This document shows, piece by piece, positions 1-6,754 of a DNA stretch of 21,314 nucleotides; the stretch's first letter is position 1; every line of letters starts with the position of its first letter. The notes below the pieces were generated by a model, which saw only the letters and a list, made by a program, of their open reading frames with translations, did not search any database and was not told the DNA's origin. Made by a program: the position numbers and the translations under genes. The stretch is from Gammaproteobacteria bacterium (GTDB lineage: Bacteria > Pseudomonadota > Gammaproteobacteria > Pseudomonadales > M0112): positions 1 through 21,314 of the forward strand of contig SBFY01000197.1 of the NCBI GenBank assembly GCA_006227085.1, given 5' to 3'.

Positions 1-660
1 TTCATCGGGCCACAGAAAATGCGCCTGTCCATCGCCTATGAGGAACATGAAGACGTGGCCCTGATCGAGTCACGTCGCAGCGGTGATGTCTGGTCAAAGT
101 TCCTCAGCAAGGATGCCGAAAACCTGGTGTTCGGCGCCACCCCTGCCAGCTTTGATTTCCAGCAACGCTTTGAGGCTACCGCACCCGCCACAGGCAATCC
201 CCAACAGGCCATCCCTGTCCGCATGCTGGATACCAGTGAACATGGTTGCCAGCTCGAATGGCCCGCCAGCGTCGCGGCACAGCTCAGCATGGGTGAACTG
301 GTAGCGATCCGCAGCGGCAACAATGGATGGATTCCCGGCGAAGTAGCCTGGCAGACCCGGGAAGGCACCGAAAGCATCCGCACCGGTATCCGCCTGCTGG
401 GTCGCCAGCCCATCCCGCTGTCCGGCGAGAAACTCATGGGTATGGCTGGCCCTGACTGGCTGCCGGTGATCCTGCTGCCGAAGGAAGCCGGTTTCCGTGA
501 TAACCCGGTCGCCCTGGTTGGCAATTCAACCTACAAAAACAAGGATCTGGTCAACGTTTGCCAGAAAGGCATCGAGAAAAAAATCCAGCTGGTGGATCGC
601 ACAAAACTGCATACCAGCTACCAACAATTCGCAATTGGTTTTGTGATGGATCAGGGATAA
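1..660 (+). CDS. PilZ-like protein, 5'-truncated by the window edge
   Basis: The reading frame is open from the first base and ends at TAA 658-660, so only the C-terminal ~219 residues are present; the first in-frame ATG (19) need not be the true start. The middle part resembles a PilZ-type beta barrel: an 'IPVRMLDTSEHGCQLEW' strand-turn-strand, then 'MGELVAIRSG' and a 'GEVAWQTR...RTGIRLLGRQP' strand pair, the usual layout of PilZ-like proteins that describe 'style/glycine turn, charge-bearing loop, G-V-W strand'. The canonical RxxxR of c-di-GMP-binding PilZ domains is not in the visible part. The last ~80 residues (mixed beta, ending FVMDQG) do not match a family I can name. It is followed after 41 bases by a same-strand methyltransferase. 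Assignment to PilZ-like is inference from pattern; a hypothetical protein is the fallback. Confidence 0.55.
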   Translation, partial: FIGPQKMRLSIAYEEHEDVALIESRRSGDVWSKFLSKDAENLVFGATPASFDFQQRFEATAPATGNPQQAIPVRMLDTSEHGCQLEWPASVAAQLSMGELVAIRSGNNGWIPGEVAWQTREGTESIRTGIRLLGRQPIPLSGEKLMGMAGPDWLPVILLPKEAGFRDNPVALVGNSTYKNKDLVNVCQKGIEKKIQLVDRTKLHTSYQQFAIGFVMDQG

Positions 661-701
661 ACTGGCGCATCATTATAAAAATCGCCTGACCGGAAACCCG
701 C

Positions 702-1436
702 ATGGAACCAGTCGAATACCAGCGCATGGATGAACTGGAGGGGCAGTTCTGGTGGTACCGGGCCTTGCATCGTGCCAGCAGCGATTGGCTAAAACGACTC
801 TCACTCCCCAACGAGTCCACTGTCCTTGACGCAGGCTGCGGCACCGGTGGCCTGCTGGCCAAGTTGGCAGCACAGTATCCTCACCTGGCTTTCTCAGGAT
901 TGGAATACGATACGCATGCAAGCCGGGTAGCGGCCCGCAAAAGCGGTTTGGCCATCCAGCAAGGGCGCATCGAAGCGATGCCCTATCCTGCCAATCACTT
1001 TGACGCCATCATCAGCAACGATGTGCTATGCCAGCAGGCGGTGGACCAATCCGTCGCCTTGCAATCATGCCTGACCCATCTCAAACCCGGCGGGCATTTA
1101 CTGCTTAATTTGCCGGCCTATGAATGGCTGAGATCCAGCCATGACCGTCATGTCCATGTTGGCCGGCGCTATACCGCCAAAGCACTGCGCCAGGCATTGC
1201 TGCAGGCAGGCTTTCAAGTGCGTCTATGCAGTTACCGCAATGGCATCCTGTTGCCGATCATGGCGCTGCACCGCCTCACCACAGGCAGTAACAAAGAAAC
1301 CAGCGATGTTGAACCCGTCAACCGATACCTGGACAACCTGCTTTATACTGTGACCCAAATTGAACAAGGCCTGAATAACCACGGCCTGTACTTGCCATTC
1401 GGTGGATCTGTCACAGCCTGGGCGACCAAACCATGA
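702..1436 (+). CDS. Class I SAM-dependent methyltransferase
   Basis: A 244-residue protein with a Rossmann-type methyltransferase core. Motif I, VLDAGCGTGG, is at residues 41-50; an acidic residue follows strand 2 (GLEYD); later come 'FDAIISNDVLCQQ' (motif IV region) and 'LKPGGHLLLNLPAYEWL' (post-motif strand). The N-terminal 'QFWWYRALHR' is typical of small-molecule or glycan methyltransferases found beside glycosyltransferases. The methyl acceptor cannot be told from sequence. Its TGA overlaps the ATG of the next gene (ATGA at 1433-1436), so the pair is translationally coupled and probably acts on one lipid-linked sugar or surface glycan. The RBS before 702 is weak (GGA about 7 bases upstream). 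Confidence 0.88.
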   Translation: MEPVEYQRMDELEGQFWWYRALHRASSDWLKRLSLPNESTVLDAGCGTGGLLAKLAAQYPHLAFSGLEYDTHASRVAARKSGLAIQQGRIEAMPYPANHFDAIISNDVLCQQAVDQSVALQSCLTHLKPGGHLLLNLPAYEWLRSSHDRHVHVGRRYTAKALRQALLQAGFQVRLCSYRNGILLPIMALHRLTTGSNKETSDVEPVNRYLDNLLYTVTQIEQGLNNHGLYLPFGGSVTAWATKP

Positions 1437-2383
1437 GCCAACCTGCATTGTCCATTGTCATCCCGGTCTACAACGGTGCCGACAGCATTCCTGTACTGGT
1501 GGATGCGTTATCGCAATTGGCTATCGATGGCGGCAAGGAAATCATCCTGATTAATGACTGCAGTCCCGATCATTCACTATCGGTATGCCAACAACTCTGC
1601 CAACAACACGATACACCGATTACGGTCATCAACTTGTCACGCAATTTTGGCGAGCACAATGCTGTCATGGCAGGCCTGTCACAGGCACGGGGCAAATACA
1701 TCATCACCATGGATGACGACCTGCAGAACCCGCCGGAAGAAATCACCAAGCTGTGGCAGCATGCACGGGATGGCAATTTTGATGTCGTTTATTCACGTTA
1801 CAGCCGCAAGGAGCATGCCAGTTGGCGCAACTGGGGAAGCCGCCTCGCCAACGCCTGTGCCGACATCCTGATCGACAAACCCAAAGGCTTGTACTTGAGC
1901 AGCTTCCGTTGCATGAGCGCCTTTGCTGCCAAAAGCATCCTCAATCACACCGGCCCCTTTCCTTACGTTGACGGGTTACTCATGCAGGTTACCCAAAACA
2001 TTGACAGCATCGAAGTCACGCACCTGCCGCGCGCCCAAGGCCAAAGCAATTACACGCTGAAACGTTTACTGCGCCTGTTCCTGTCCATGTTCCTGAATTT
2101 CTCGGTCATGCCACTACATCTGGCCACCATGCTGGGACTGGGCATGGCTGCACTGGGCGTCGTGGGCATCATTGTGGTTATCATTGAAGCCATCACGATT
2201 GGCACCGGAGCGACTGGCTGGGCATCGTTGATGGCCGCCATGCTACTCATTGCCGGCGTCCAACTCACCATGCTGGGCGTGATTGGTGAGTACCTGGGGC
2301 GGTTATTCCTGACCATCAATGGCAAACCCCAATTCGTGATCCGCGACATTACCCGCAATCAGGCCGAACCGGGCGGCGAGTAA
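1433..2383 (+). CDS. Membrane-anchored family 2 glycosyltransferase (polyprenyl-phosphate type)
   Basis: A 316-residue GT-A glycosyltransferase. The N-terminal 'LSIVIPVYNGADSIPVL' (residues 6-22) is the GT2 nucleotide-sugar fold start, and MDDDLQNP at 93-100 carries the DXD-like metal/nucleotide site. After about residue 215 the chain becomes hydrophobic, with two predicted membrane helices (about 230-260 and 268-290) and the 'GVIGEYLGRL' ending typical of polyprenyl-phosphate glycosyltransferases such as ArnC, GtrB and DPM1-like enzymes. The likely role is transfer of a sugar from a nucleotide donor to undecaprenyl phosphate at the inner membrane; the donor is unknown. It starts inside the stop of the methyltransferase gene. 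Its 3' end overlaps the 3' end of the converging rsmJ gene by 25 bases. Confidence 0.9.
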   Translation: MSQPALSIVIPVYNGADSIPVLVDALSQLAIDGGKEIILINDCSPDHSLSVCQQLCQQHDTPITVINLSRNFGEHNAVMAGLSQARGKYIITMDDDLQNPPEEITKLWQHARDGNFDVVYSRYSRKEHASWRNWGSRLANACADILIDKPKGLYLSSFRCMSAFAAKSILNHTGPFPYVDGLLMQVTQNIDSIEVTHLPRAQGQSNYTLKRLLRLFLSMFLNFSVMPLHLATMLGLGMAALGVVGIIVVIIEAITIGTGATGWASLMAAMLLIAGVQLTMLGVIGEYLGRLFLTINGKPQFVIRDITRNQAEPGGE

Positions 2384-3105
2384 ATATCAAAGCGGATAGC
2401 CTTGCCGTGTCTTTGCCCTGATGGCTGCATCCCCGCCAGGAACGGCGCCTTGGGCGGCCGCTTGACCACCACACGCCGCTTCGCTGACTGCAAGGCAGCC
2501 ACCAATAAATCACTGCCATCGCATCCTTCACCCAACAAGTCCTGCAAATACACCATGGGTTTCTTGACGGCAGCGCTTTTATCCCGCGCTGGAAACATCG
2601 GATCGAGGTAAATCGCATCAAACGTGCCGGATTGCATCACAGCCAATGCGTCCGCATGCCGCAAATGCAAATTTTCCAGCACCGCTGCCATCGCACCATC
2701 GGATTGCGCACGCAACCAGGCATCATGCTGCAAGGCATGAAGCACCGGGCTGCGCTCGCATGCTGTCACCGAGAAACCTGCCAATGCCAACAACACACTA
2801 TCGGTTGCAAAACCCGCTGTCGCGTCAAGGACGGACGCCCCTTGCGGCAACACATCAAACGCCTTGACCAGTAATTCGGAACGCGCCTGACGGATACGGT
2901 AATCCATTTTTCCTTGCAGCCAATCAATCAGGACACCTTTGCGATCCCCTGCTTTCCGTAACCATAATCCCTGCTCGCCATATTCCAGCCAGAAAACAGC
3001 TTCCCCATTATCCAGGCACGGCAAGCCCAGCTGTCCAGCCAAGGCAAGGGAACGGGAATAAAAAAGGTCGCCACCCTTGCGGACAGCGACCCTGGAACGA
3101 TCCAT
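2359..3105 (-). CDS. rsmJ: 16S rRNA (guanine-1516-N2) methyltransferase RsmJ
   Basis: RsmJ methylates G1516 of 16S rRNA using SAM. From the ATG at 3105 the protein has 248 residues, close to the usual length. Diagnostic pieces are VLDATAGFATDS (motif I, Asp at residue 94), 'TACERSPVLHALQHD' (acidic strand-2 end), and YLDPMFPARDKSA (DPMFP at 168-172), which is specific to this family, followed by 'VVKRPPKAP'. A GTG two codons upstream (3111) is an alternative start; neither has a good RBS, and the preceding lipoprotein gene stops only 9 bases upstream of the ATG, so translation is probably coupled to it. The gene is the last of the minus-strand group running down from 6304 and converges on the glycosyltransferase gene with a 25-base overlap. 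Confidence 0.9.
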   Translation of the reverse strand: MDRSRVAVRKGGDLFYSRSLALAGQLGLPCLDNGEAVFWLEYGEQGLWLRKAGDRKGVLIDWLQGKMDYRIRQARSELLVKAFDVLPQGASVLDATAGFATDSVLLALAGFSVTACERSPVLHALQHDAWLRAQSDGAMAAVLENLHLRHADALAVMQSGTFDAIYLDPMFPARDKSAAVKKPMVYLQDLLGEGCDGSDLLVAALQSAKRRVVVKRPPKAPFLAGMQPSGQRHGKAIRFDIYSPPGSA

Positions 3106-3114
3106 GCTCACGAG

Positions 3115-3762
3115 TTACATCGGCCGCAATTCGATCTCAACACGGCGATTCTGCTCACGCCCATAGGCCGTGCCATTGTCAGCAATGGGCTGGCTATAGG
3201 ATGCACCACGGATATGCATACGTGAATTCACGACACCTCGACTACCGAGGTAACGTGCCACACTCGTCGCGCGGCGTTCACTCAAACCCTGGTTGTACTC
3301 ATAACTCCCCTGATTGTCCGTATGACCCGTGACATGCACCGTGGTCTTGTTGAACTCCTTCAAGACCAGGCCAACAGAATCCAGGACGGAGTAAAAGTCG
3401 CTGCGAATCGCATCACTGTTACTCTGGAAGGTGATATTGCCCGGCATGATCAACTGGATGTTATTGCCATCCCGCTTGACGCGAACCCCGGTTTGTTCCA
3501 ACTGGGCGCGCAATTTGGCTTCCTGCTGGTCCATGTAATAGCCAACACCACCACCAATCGCGCCGCCAGCAACTGCACCAATGGCAGCACCCTTGCCACG
3601 ATCTTTCTTGCTGGAAGAAGCCGCACCGATCACCGCGCCTGATACTGCGCCAATGGCAGCACCGGTGGTTGCATTGCTGGTTTTTTGCTCGCCGGTATAA
3701 GGATCAATGGTTGTACACGCAGACAGCGTCACAATAGACATAACCAACAGGGTTTTCTTCAT
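3115..3762 (-). CDS. OmpA-family outer-membrane lipoprotein with glycine zipper (YiaD-like)
   Basis: From the ATG at 3762 the product is 215 residues. A lipoprotein signal peptide ends in the lipobox LSAC with Cys16; T17-T18 after it suggest outer-membrane sorting. Residues 33-76 are a glycine-zipper segment of repeated GAAIGAV/GGAIGG units. A C-terminal OmpA-like peptidoglycan-binding domain follows: 'VTGHTDNQGSYEYNQGLSE' near 144-162, RRATSVARYL, and NRRVEIEL at the end. Family knowledge (YiaD/Pal-like) points to non-covalent anchoring of the outer membrane to peptidoglycan. The start is set by GGAGGAG seven bases upstream; an upstream in-frame ATG at 3783 would put that RBS inside the gene and is rejected. 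It lies between the HD-protein gene (50-base gap) and rsmJ (stop 9 bases before its ATG). Confidence 0.92.
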   Translation of the reverse strand: MKKTLLVMSIVTLSACTTIDPYTGEQKTSNATTGAAIGAVSGAVIGAASSSKKDRGKGAAIGAVAGGAIGGGVGYYMDQQEAKLRAQLEQTGVRVKRDGNNIQLIMPGNITFQSNSDAIRSDFYSVLDSVGLVLKEFNKTTVHVTGHTDNQGSYEYNQGLSERRATSVARYLGSRGVVNSRMHIRGASYSQPIADNGTAYGREQNRRVEIELRPM

Positions 3763-3769
3763 CACTTTC

Positions 3770-3776
3770 TCCTCCG
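3770..3776 (-). promoter_or_regulatory. Strong ribosome binding site deciding the OmpA-lipoprotein start
   Basis: Read on the minus strand, GGAGGAG stands about seven bases before the ATG at 3762. This is ideal spacing and shows that the in-frame ATG at 3783, which lies upstream of this motif, is not the start. Confidence 0.75.
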
Positions 3777-3812
3777 GTTGCATTGGACAACCTGCTTATT
3801 GACGGATGACGG

Positions 3813-4727
3813 TTAATGGCCGGGCTTTTCCAGTTTGATCTCTTGCTGGATCTTCAAACGATTGGCTTCAATGGCCAGCATATACGGGTTGCGTCCACCA
3901 AAATGATACTCCACGAAACGATAACAACCATCGAAGGTTCCTTCAAGGCGATCCCTCAAGGTTTTATCCATAAAAGCAGGGGTTTTCTCAAGTAGCTCTT
4001 CCGCTGACCCATAAATCACCTTGACACCACCGTCCGGGGTTTTCGTGACCGTCGCACCCGCCATCTCGAACTCCTTGTAGAGTTCATCACGGCATTTTTC
4101 CATGTAATCATCACTGGACATCTGGGCAATCAGGTCTGCCGTACCGATCAGGCAACCCAGCCGTTTCAGGCGCGTATCGTCGAGAGGAATATTATCGGGG
4201 GCAATTTCATACCCGGTGTAATGCACCAGCCAATGGGCGATGGTGGCGTAATCATCAAAGCCTACCAAGGGCAGCAAGCCTGAAAGGAAATCGGCACCGC
4301 GTGACACATGGGTTTTGGTGAGCTGCGCACCATGGACATGACTGTGATCCGTCTTGTCACGGATATATCCCACATCATGGAACAAAGCCACCAGGATACC
4401 GACACGCATCAGGTCCGGGCCAAAGCGGTCCTTCGGTGAGTCGCGATAGATCATTTCATAGCCATGCAACAGGCGTGCAGCCGCCAGGGTCACATCGAGC
4501 ACATGACGCTTGTCGTGATAGCCGGTCTCGCAGGCGTGGTAATCCGGGTGCAGCCCTTCATAGATGCGATCGTGCAACTGGAAAGCCGTCTTCAGGGGAT
4601 CAACGCTGACTTCCGGATAGGCCAAATGGACAATCTGGCAAACGGCATCACACACTGCCGGATTATTGCTGACCGGTATCTTGCCGGTCACATCCCATTT
4701 CACATCATCTTTTGCTGGAGTGCTCAC
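3813..4727 (-). CDS. HD-domain phosphohydrolase resembling class I cyclic-nucleotide phosphodiesterases
   Basis: From the GTG at 4727 the protein has 304 residues. It carries an HD-type metal site: YHDKRHVLDV (residues 70-79), ALFHDVGY with the His-Asp pair at 117-118, a His-rich stretch DHSHVHG, and a later Asp in GTADLIAQM (about 198). The spacing and the Y-H-x(3)-H-x(2)-DV pattern recall the YHNxxHAxDV...HD signature of class I cyclic-nucleotide phosphodiesterases more than HD-GYP c-di-GMP enzymes, which have a GYP motif not seen here. The likely role is metal-dependent hydrolysis of a phosphoester, perhaps the product of the cyclase-like gene directly upstream, whose stop lies 13 bases before this GTG. 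The start is uncertain: the frame is open back to 4826 with an ATG at 4778 inside the cyclase gene. The GTG has a weak AGGGCGGG upstream. Confidence 0.8.
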   Translation of the reverse strand: MSTPAKDDVKWDVTGKIPVSNNPAVCDAVCQIVHLAYPEVSVDPLKTAFQLHDRIYEGLHPDYHACETGYHDKRHVLDVTLAAARLLHGYEMIYRDSPKDRFGPDLMRVGILVALFHDVGYIRDKTDHSHVHGAQLTKTHVSRGADFLSGLLPLVGFDDYATIAHWLVHYTGYEIAPDNIPLDDTRLKRLGCLIGTADLIAQMSSDDYMEKCRDELYKEFEMAGATVTKTPDGGVKVIYGSAEELLEKTPAFMDKTLRDRLEGTFDGCYRFVEYHFGGRNPYMLAIEANRLKIQQEIKLEKPGH

Positions 4728-4740
4728 ACCAAGACCCGCC

Positions 4741-6000
4741 CTAGTGACGCCAGCGCCGTGGGGTGACCCGCTCGCCATTGGCCACTGGCCCCGGCGGAAC
4801 CGGCGACCCCAACAGCAGCGAATCACGATGGGCGCTCTGGATGTGGATCATCAGGTTATACACTTCCCGGGTACGACCATGCTTGTCCGTCACCACAAAA
4901 CGGCGGATGGACTCACCACCAATGGCACCGGTTTCACCACTCAGGAAGCACCACAACTGCTGGATAGGTTCACCTGCCAACTCCAGGCCTTCCAGGTTAC
5001 GGAAACTTTTCCTGACACGATCCACAAATCGTTCAGTGTCCACTTCCAGCAGGTAGGCATCATCACTATGGCTGGTCGGCACATCGGTACGGAAATCACC
5101 CAAAAGAATTTGGCCAGGCGCCGCCGAATCCACCATGCGGGCCAACTCAATCGTCAAGTCACCCACAATGTAACTCGACAAGGTTGGACTCATGCCTTCT
5201 GAGTGATAGAACTCATAATGACTGCCAATATGGAAAGCGGTGCGAATGGTTGGCACGGTATTACCTAAGGCTTTTTGCTTGGCAATCGCATTATCCGCCA
5301 CAACCATCACCATGAACCGGAACAAGTTAACATTGGCTGACGGGCTGATATCCCGGTTCCAGATGTAAAAGCCATCGCCGGTAGTGGTGCGTGCAAAATC
5401 AATATTGATATTGCGTTTTTTCATCTTGCTGAATGCCGAGTTCAGCGAATAGGACAAACTATTGATCTGGCTGGTCTGTTCGAATGGGGTGAACTTTGAA
5501 AAATCCGCAATATCGAACAGCAACGCTGCACGGCTTTCGACATAACTGATGCCATATCGGCGGGCTTGCGACTCAATGGCATCGTACTCTTCCGGGCGGA
5601 TCACATCCCCCTTGGAAAGATACACGCGATCAATCTGGAGCGAGAACCGGCGCGCGGTGCTTTCGATATCGTCTTCGGTCATTTGCCGGCGACCGGAGAT
5701 CAGCTTGCGCAGGAAGCTGCCGTTCAAGGCCTCCAGGCGGTCATCCGGGCGACCATCGTTCATGGATGCCGTGAAGTTGCCAAGGAAGTAATGCGGGGCC
5801 CACAGCACCTTGAGTCCGTCTGCCACCGGCGCCCAACTCAGCAGGATGCGCTCACCCAGCCCCCACTGCCTGTGCAGGCTGTCCGCCAGTTGCTGCAAGC
5901 GCTGCTGGGAAGCACTGGCCGGAGCCACGTGAGGCGAGTCAGGGGTTTTGGCTGTCATGGCTGGCCCAAGCGCATGGTTATTATTGTCCGAGTGTAGCAC
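4741..6000 (-). CDS. Class III nucleotide-cyclase-like protein with substituted active site
   Basis: The product is 419 residues from a GTG at 6000, or 405 from the ATG at 5958; neither start has a clear RBS. Numbering is from the GTG. Residues ~155-305 follow the class III adenylate/guanylate cyclase homology fold: ALLFDIADFSKFT (first metal Asp 163), 'RTTTGDGFYIW' (second metal Asp 209), RTAFHIGS (the R-x-G-I-H-x-G strand), and IVGDLTIELARMV...APGQILLG (Arg288 at the transition-state position). The purine-contacting Lys (the K of KTIGD) is Thr205 and the transition-state Asn is Ile284. The N-terminal ~150 residues (Gln-rich helix, then mixed) and C-terminal ~110 residues match no family I recognise; no membrane segment or signal peptide is seen. 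The HD phosphodiesterase-like gene follows immediately, and a PilZ gene precedes by 37 bases. Confidence 0.8.
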   Translation of the reverse strand: MLHSDNNNHALGPAMTAKTPDSPHVAPASASQQRLQQLADSLHRQWGLGERILLSWAPVADGLKVLWAPHYFLGNFTASMNDGRPDDRLEALNGSFLRKLISGRRQMTEDDIESTARRFSLQIDRVYLSKGDVIRPEEYDAIESQARRYGISYVESRAALLFDIADFSKFTPFEQTSQINSLSYSLNSAFSKMKKRNINIDFARTTTGDGFYIWNRDISPSANVNLFRFMVMVVADNAIAKQKALGNTVPTIRTAFHIGSHYEFYHSEGMSPTLSSYIVGDLTIELARMVDSAAPGQILLGDFRTDVPTSHSDDAYLLEVDTERFVDRVRKSFRNLEGLELAGEPIQQLWCFLSGETGAIGGESIRRFVVTDKHGRTREVYNLMIHIQSAHRDSLLLGSPVPPGPVANGERVTPRRWRH

Positions 6001-6037
6001 CGCCGGCTACGATTTTGCGCCCCAAGTGCCTGTTTTT

Positions 6038-6304
6038 TCAGCAAAACATCAATCCCACGATGCCGTTGGGCTGGATATGCACAACCCGCATGGCCACCGG
6101 ATTGTCGTTGAGGGCACCGCTGTGCCGCTTGATGCGGACCTGCAACACCGTGCCCACCGGCGGTACCACATGGCGCCCCATGCTGACCGCGATGCCCCCG
6201 TCAGAAATATTCAGCGCCTGGACCGTCATCAGGCCAATACCGGGATGGGTGAGTTCGACGGTCGCCTCCAGTGGCTGGCGGGTGTATGTGCGGCGATTGT
6301 CCAT
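6038..6304 (-). CDS. Small single-domain PilZ protein
   Basis: From the ATG at 6304 the product is 88 residues and is a stand-alone PilZ domain. The N-terminal RRTYTRQPL contains the RxxxR pair (R5, R9), and NISDGGIAV contains the [DN]xSxxG motif (N32, S34, G37). Together these are the known c-di-GMP-binding elements of PilZ domains, so ligand binding is likely. The remainder, with 'GTVLQVRIKR' and a final 'RVVHIQPNGIVGLMF', completes the barrel. The start is chosen because AAAGGG lies about six bases upstream; in-frame ATGs at 6328 and 6355 lack such spacing. It is the first gene of a minus-strand group with the cyclase-like and HD genes, which invites the idea of crosstalk between c-di-GMP and another nucleotide signal; that link is inference. 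Confidence 0.88.
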   Translation of the reverse strand: MDNRRTYTRQPLEATVELTHPGIGLMTVQALNISDGGIAVSMGRHVVPPVGTVLQVRIKRHSGALNDNPVAMRVVHIQPNGIVGLMFC

Positions 6305-6330
6305 GGCTTGCCCTTTGTCGACGGACATGC

Positions 6331-6336
6331 ATTTTA
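6331..6336 (-). promoter_or_regulatory. Candidate -10 element for the PilZ-cyclase-HD group
   Basis: On the minus strand GCTAAAAT gives a -10-like TAAAAT about 27 bases before the PilZ ATG. No convincing -35 is at the right distance (TGAATG at 16 bases is poor). The same 8-mer GCTAAAAT occurs on the plus strand at 6383-6390. Confidence 0.3.
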
Positions 6337-6384
6337 GCGCACCCCACAGGGTCATTCATGCCTGATTTGCGGTGATCGCTCTGC

Positions 6385-6390
6385 TAAAAT
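6385..6390 (+). promoter_or_regulatory. Candidate -10 element for the small acidic-tail gene
   Basis: TAAAAT at 6385-6390 lies about 50 bases before the GTG start at 6439. The hexamer 17 bases upstream (CTGATT) matches the -35 consensus only in part. It sits in the 134-base divergent gap and mirrors the minus-strand candidate. Confidence 0.3.
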
Positions 6391-6438
6391 AGCGCCCGTT
6401 TACTGGACCCCACCCTGCCACTTTCGCGGAGACCTTGC

Positions 6439-6747
6439 GTGAACAAGACGGTTTTTATTATCAGGAACCAGGATGAACTGTATCTCGACACCCAGGACCA
6501 ATGGGTCACCCCTGATAGCGAACAGCCGCCATTCCATTCACCCCACAAGGATGTTGCACTCAACAAGCTGTTTGAAATGACATTGGCAGATGCCACCTTG
6601 CGCGGCAAGGTCGATAGCTGCCCTGCAGACGCCAAGGGCAAACCTGTGCTGTCAGCAAGCGCGGGGCACGATGACAGCCAAGCGGGCAATACCCCAGGCG
6701 ATGATCTACTGGAAGCGGCTGATGCCGCCGAGGCTCCCGGCGCTTGA
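6439..6747 (+). CDS. Small conserved-type hypothetical protein with acidic tail
   Basis: A 102-residue protein beginning at GTG 6439, supported by GGAG eight bases upstream. The N-terminal half (NKTVFIIRNQDELYLDTQDQW, then HSPHKDVALNKLFEMTLAD) looks like a compact beta-hairpin plus helix and resembles short uncharacterised proteins of marine gammaproteobacteria; I know no function for them. The C-terminal ~35 residues are low-complexity and acidic (Asp, Glu, Ala, Gly), probably disordered. No signal peptide, membrane segment or Cys pair is seen, so it should be cytoplasmic. It stands alone on the plus strand between the PilZ gene (divergent) and purC (convergent, 7 bases apart at the stops). 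Confidence 0.7.
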   Translation: MNKTVFIIRNQDELYLDTQDQWVTPDSEQPPFHSPHKDVALNKLFEMTLADATLRGKVDSCPADAKGKPVLSASAGHDDSQAGNTPGDDLLEAADAAEAPGA

Positions 6748-6754
6748 GGTCGCG

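Noticed and set aside
3763..3783. Upstream ATG that would lengthen the OmpA lipoprotein by seven residues.
   Set aside because: It would place the strong GGAGGAG site inside the gene and spoil the lipoprotein signal peptide.
4666..5202. 178-residue plus-strand frame opposite the cyclase-like/HD junction.
   Set aside because: Antisense to two better supported genes; no motif.
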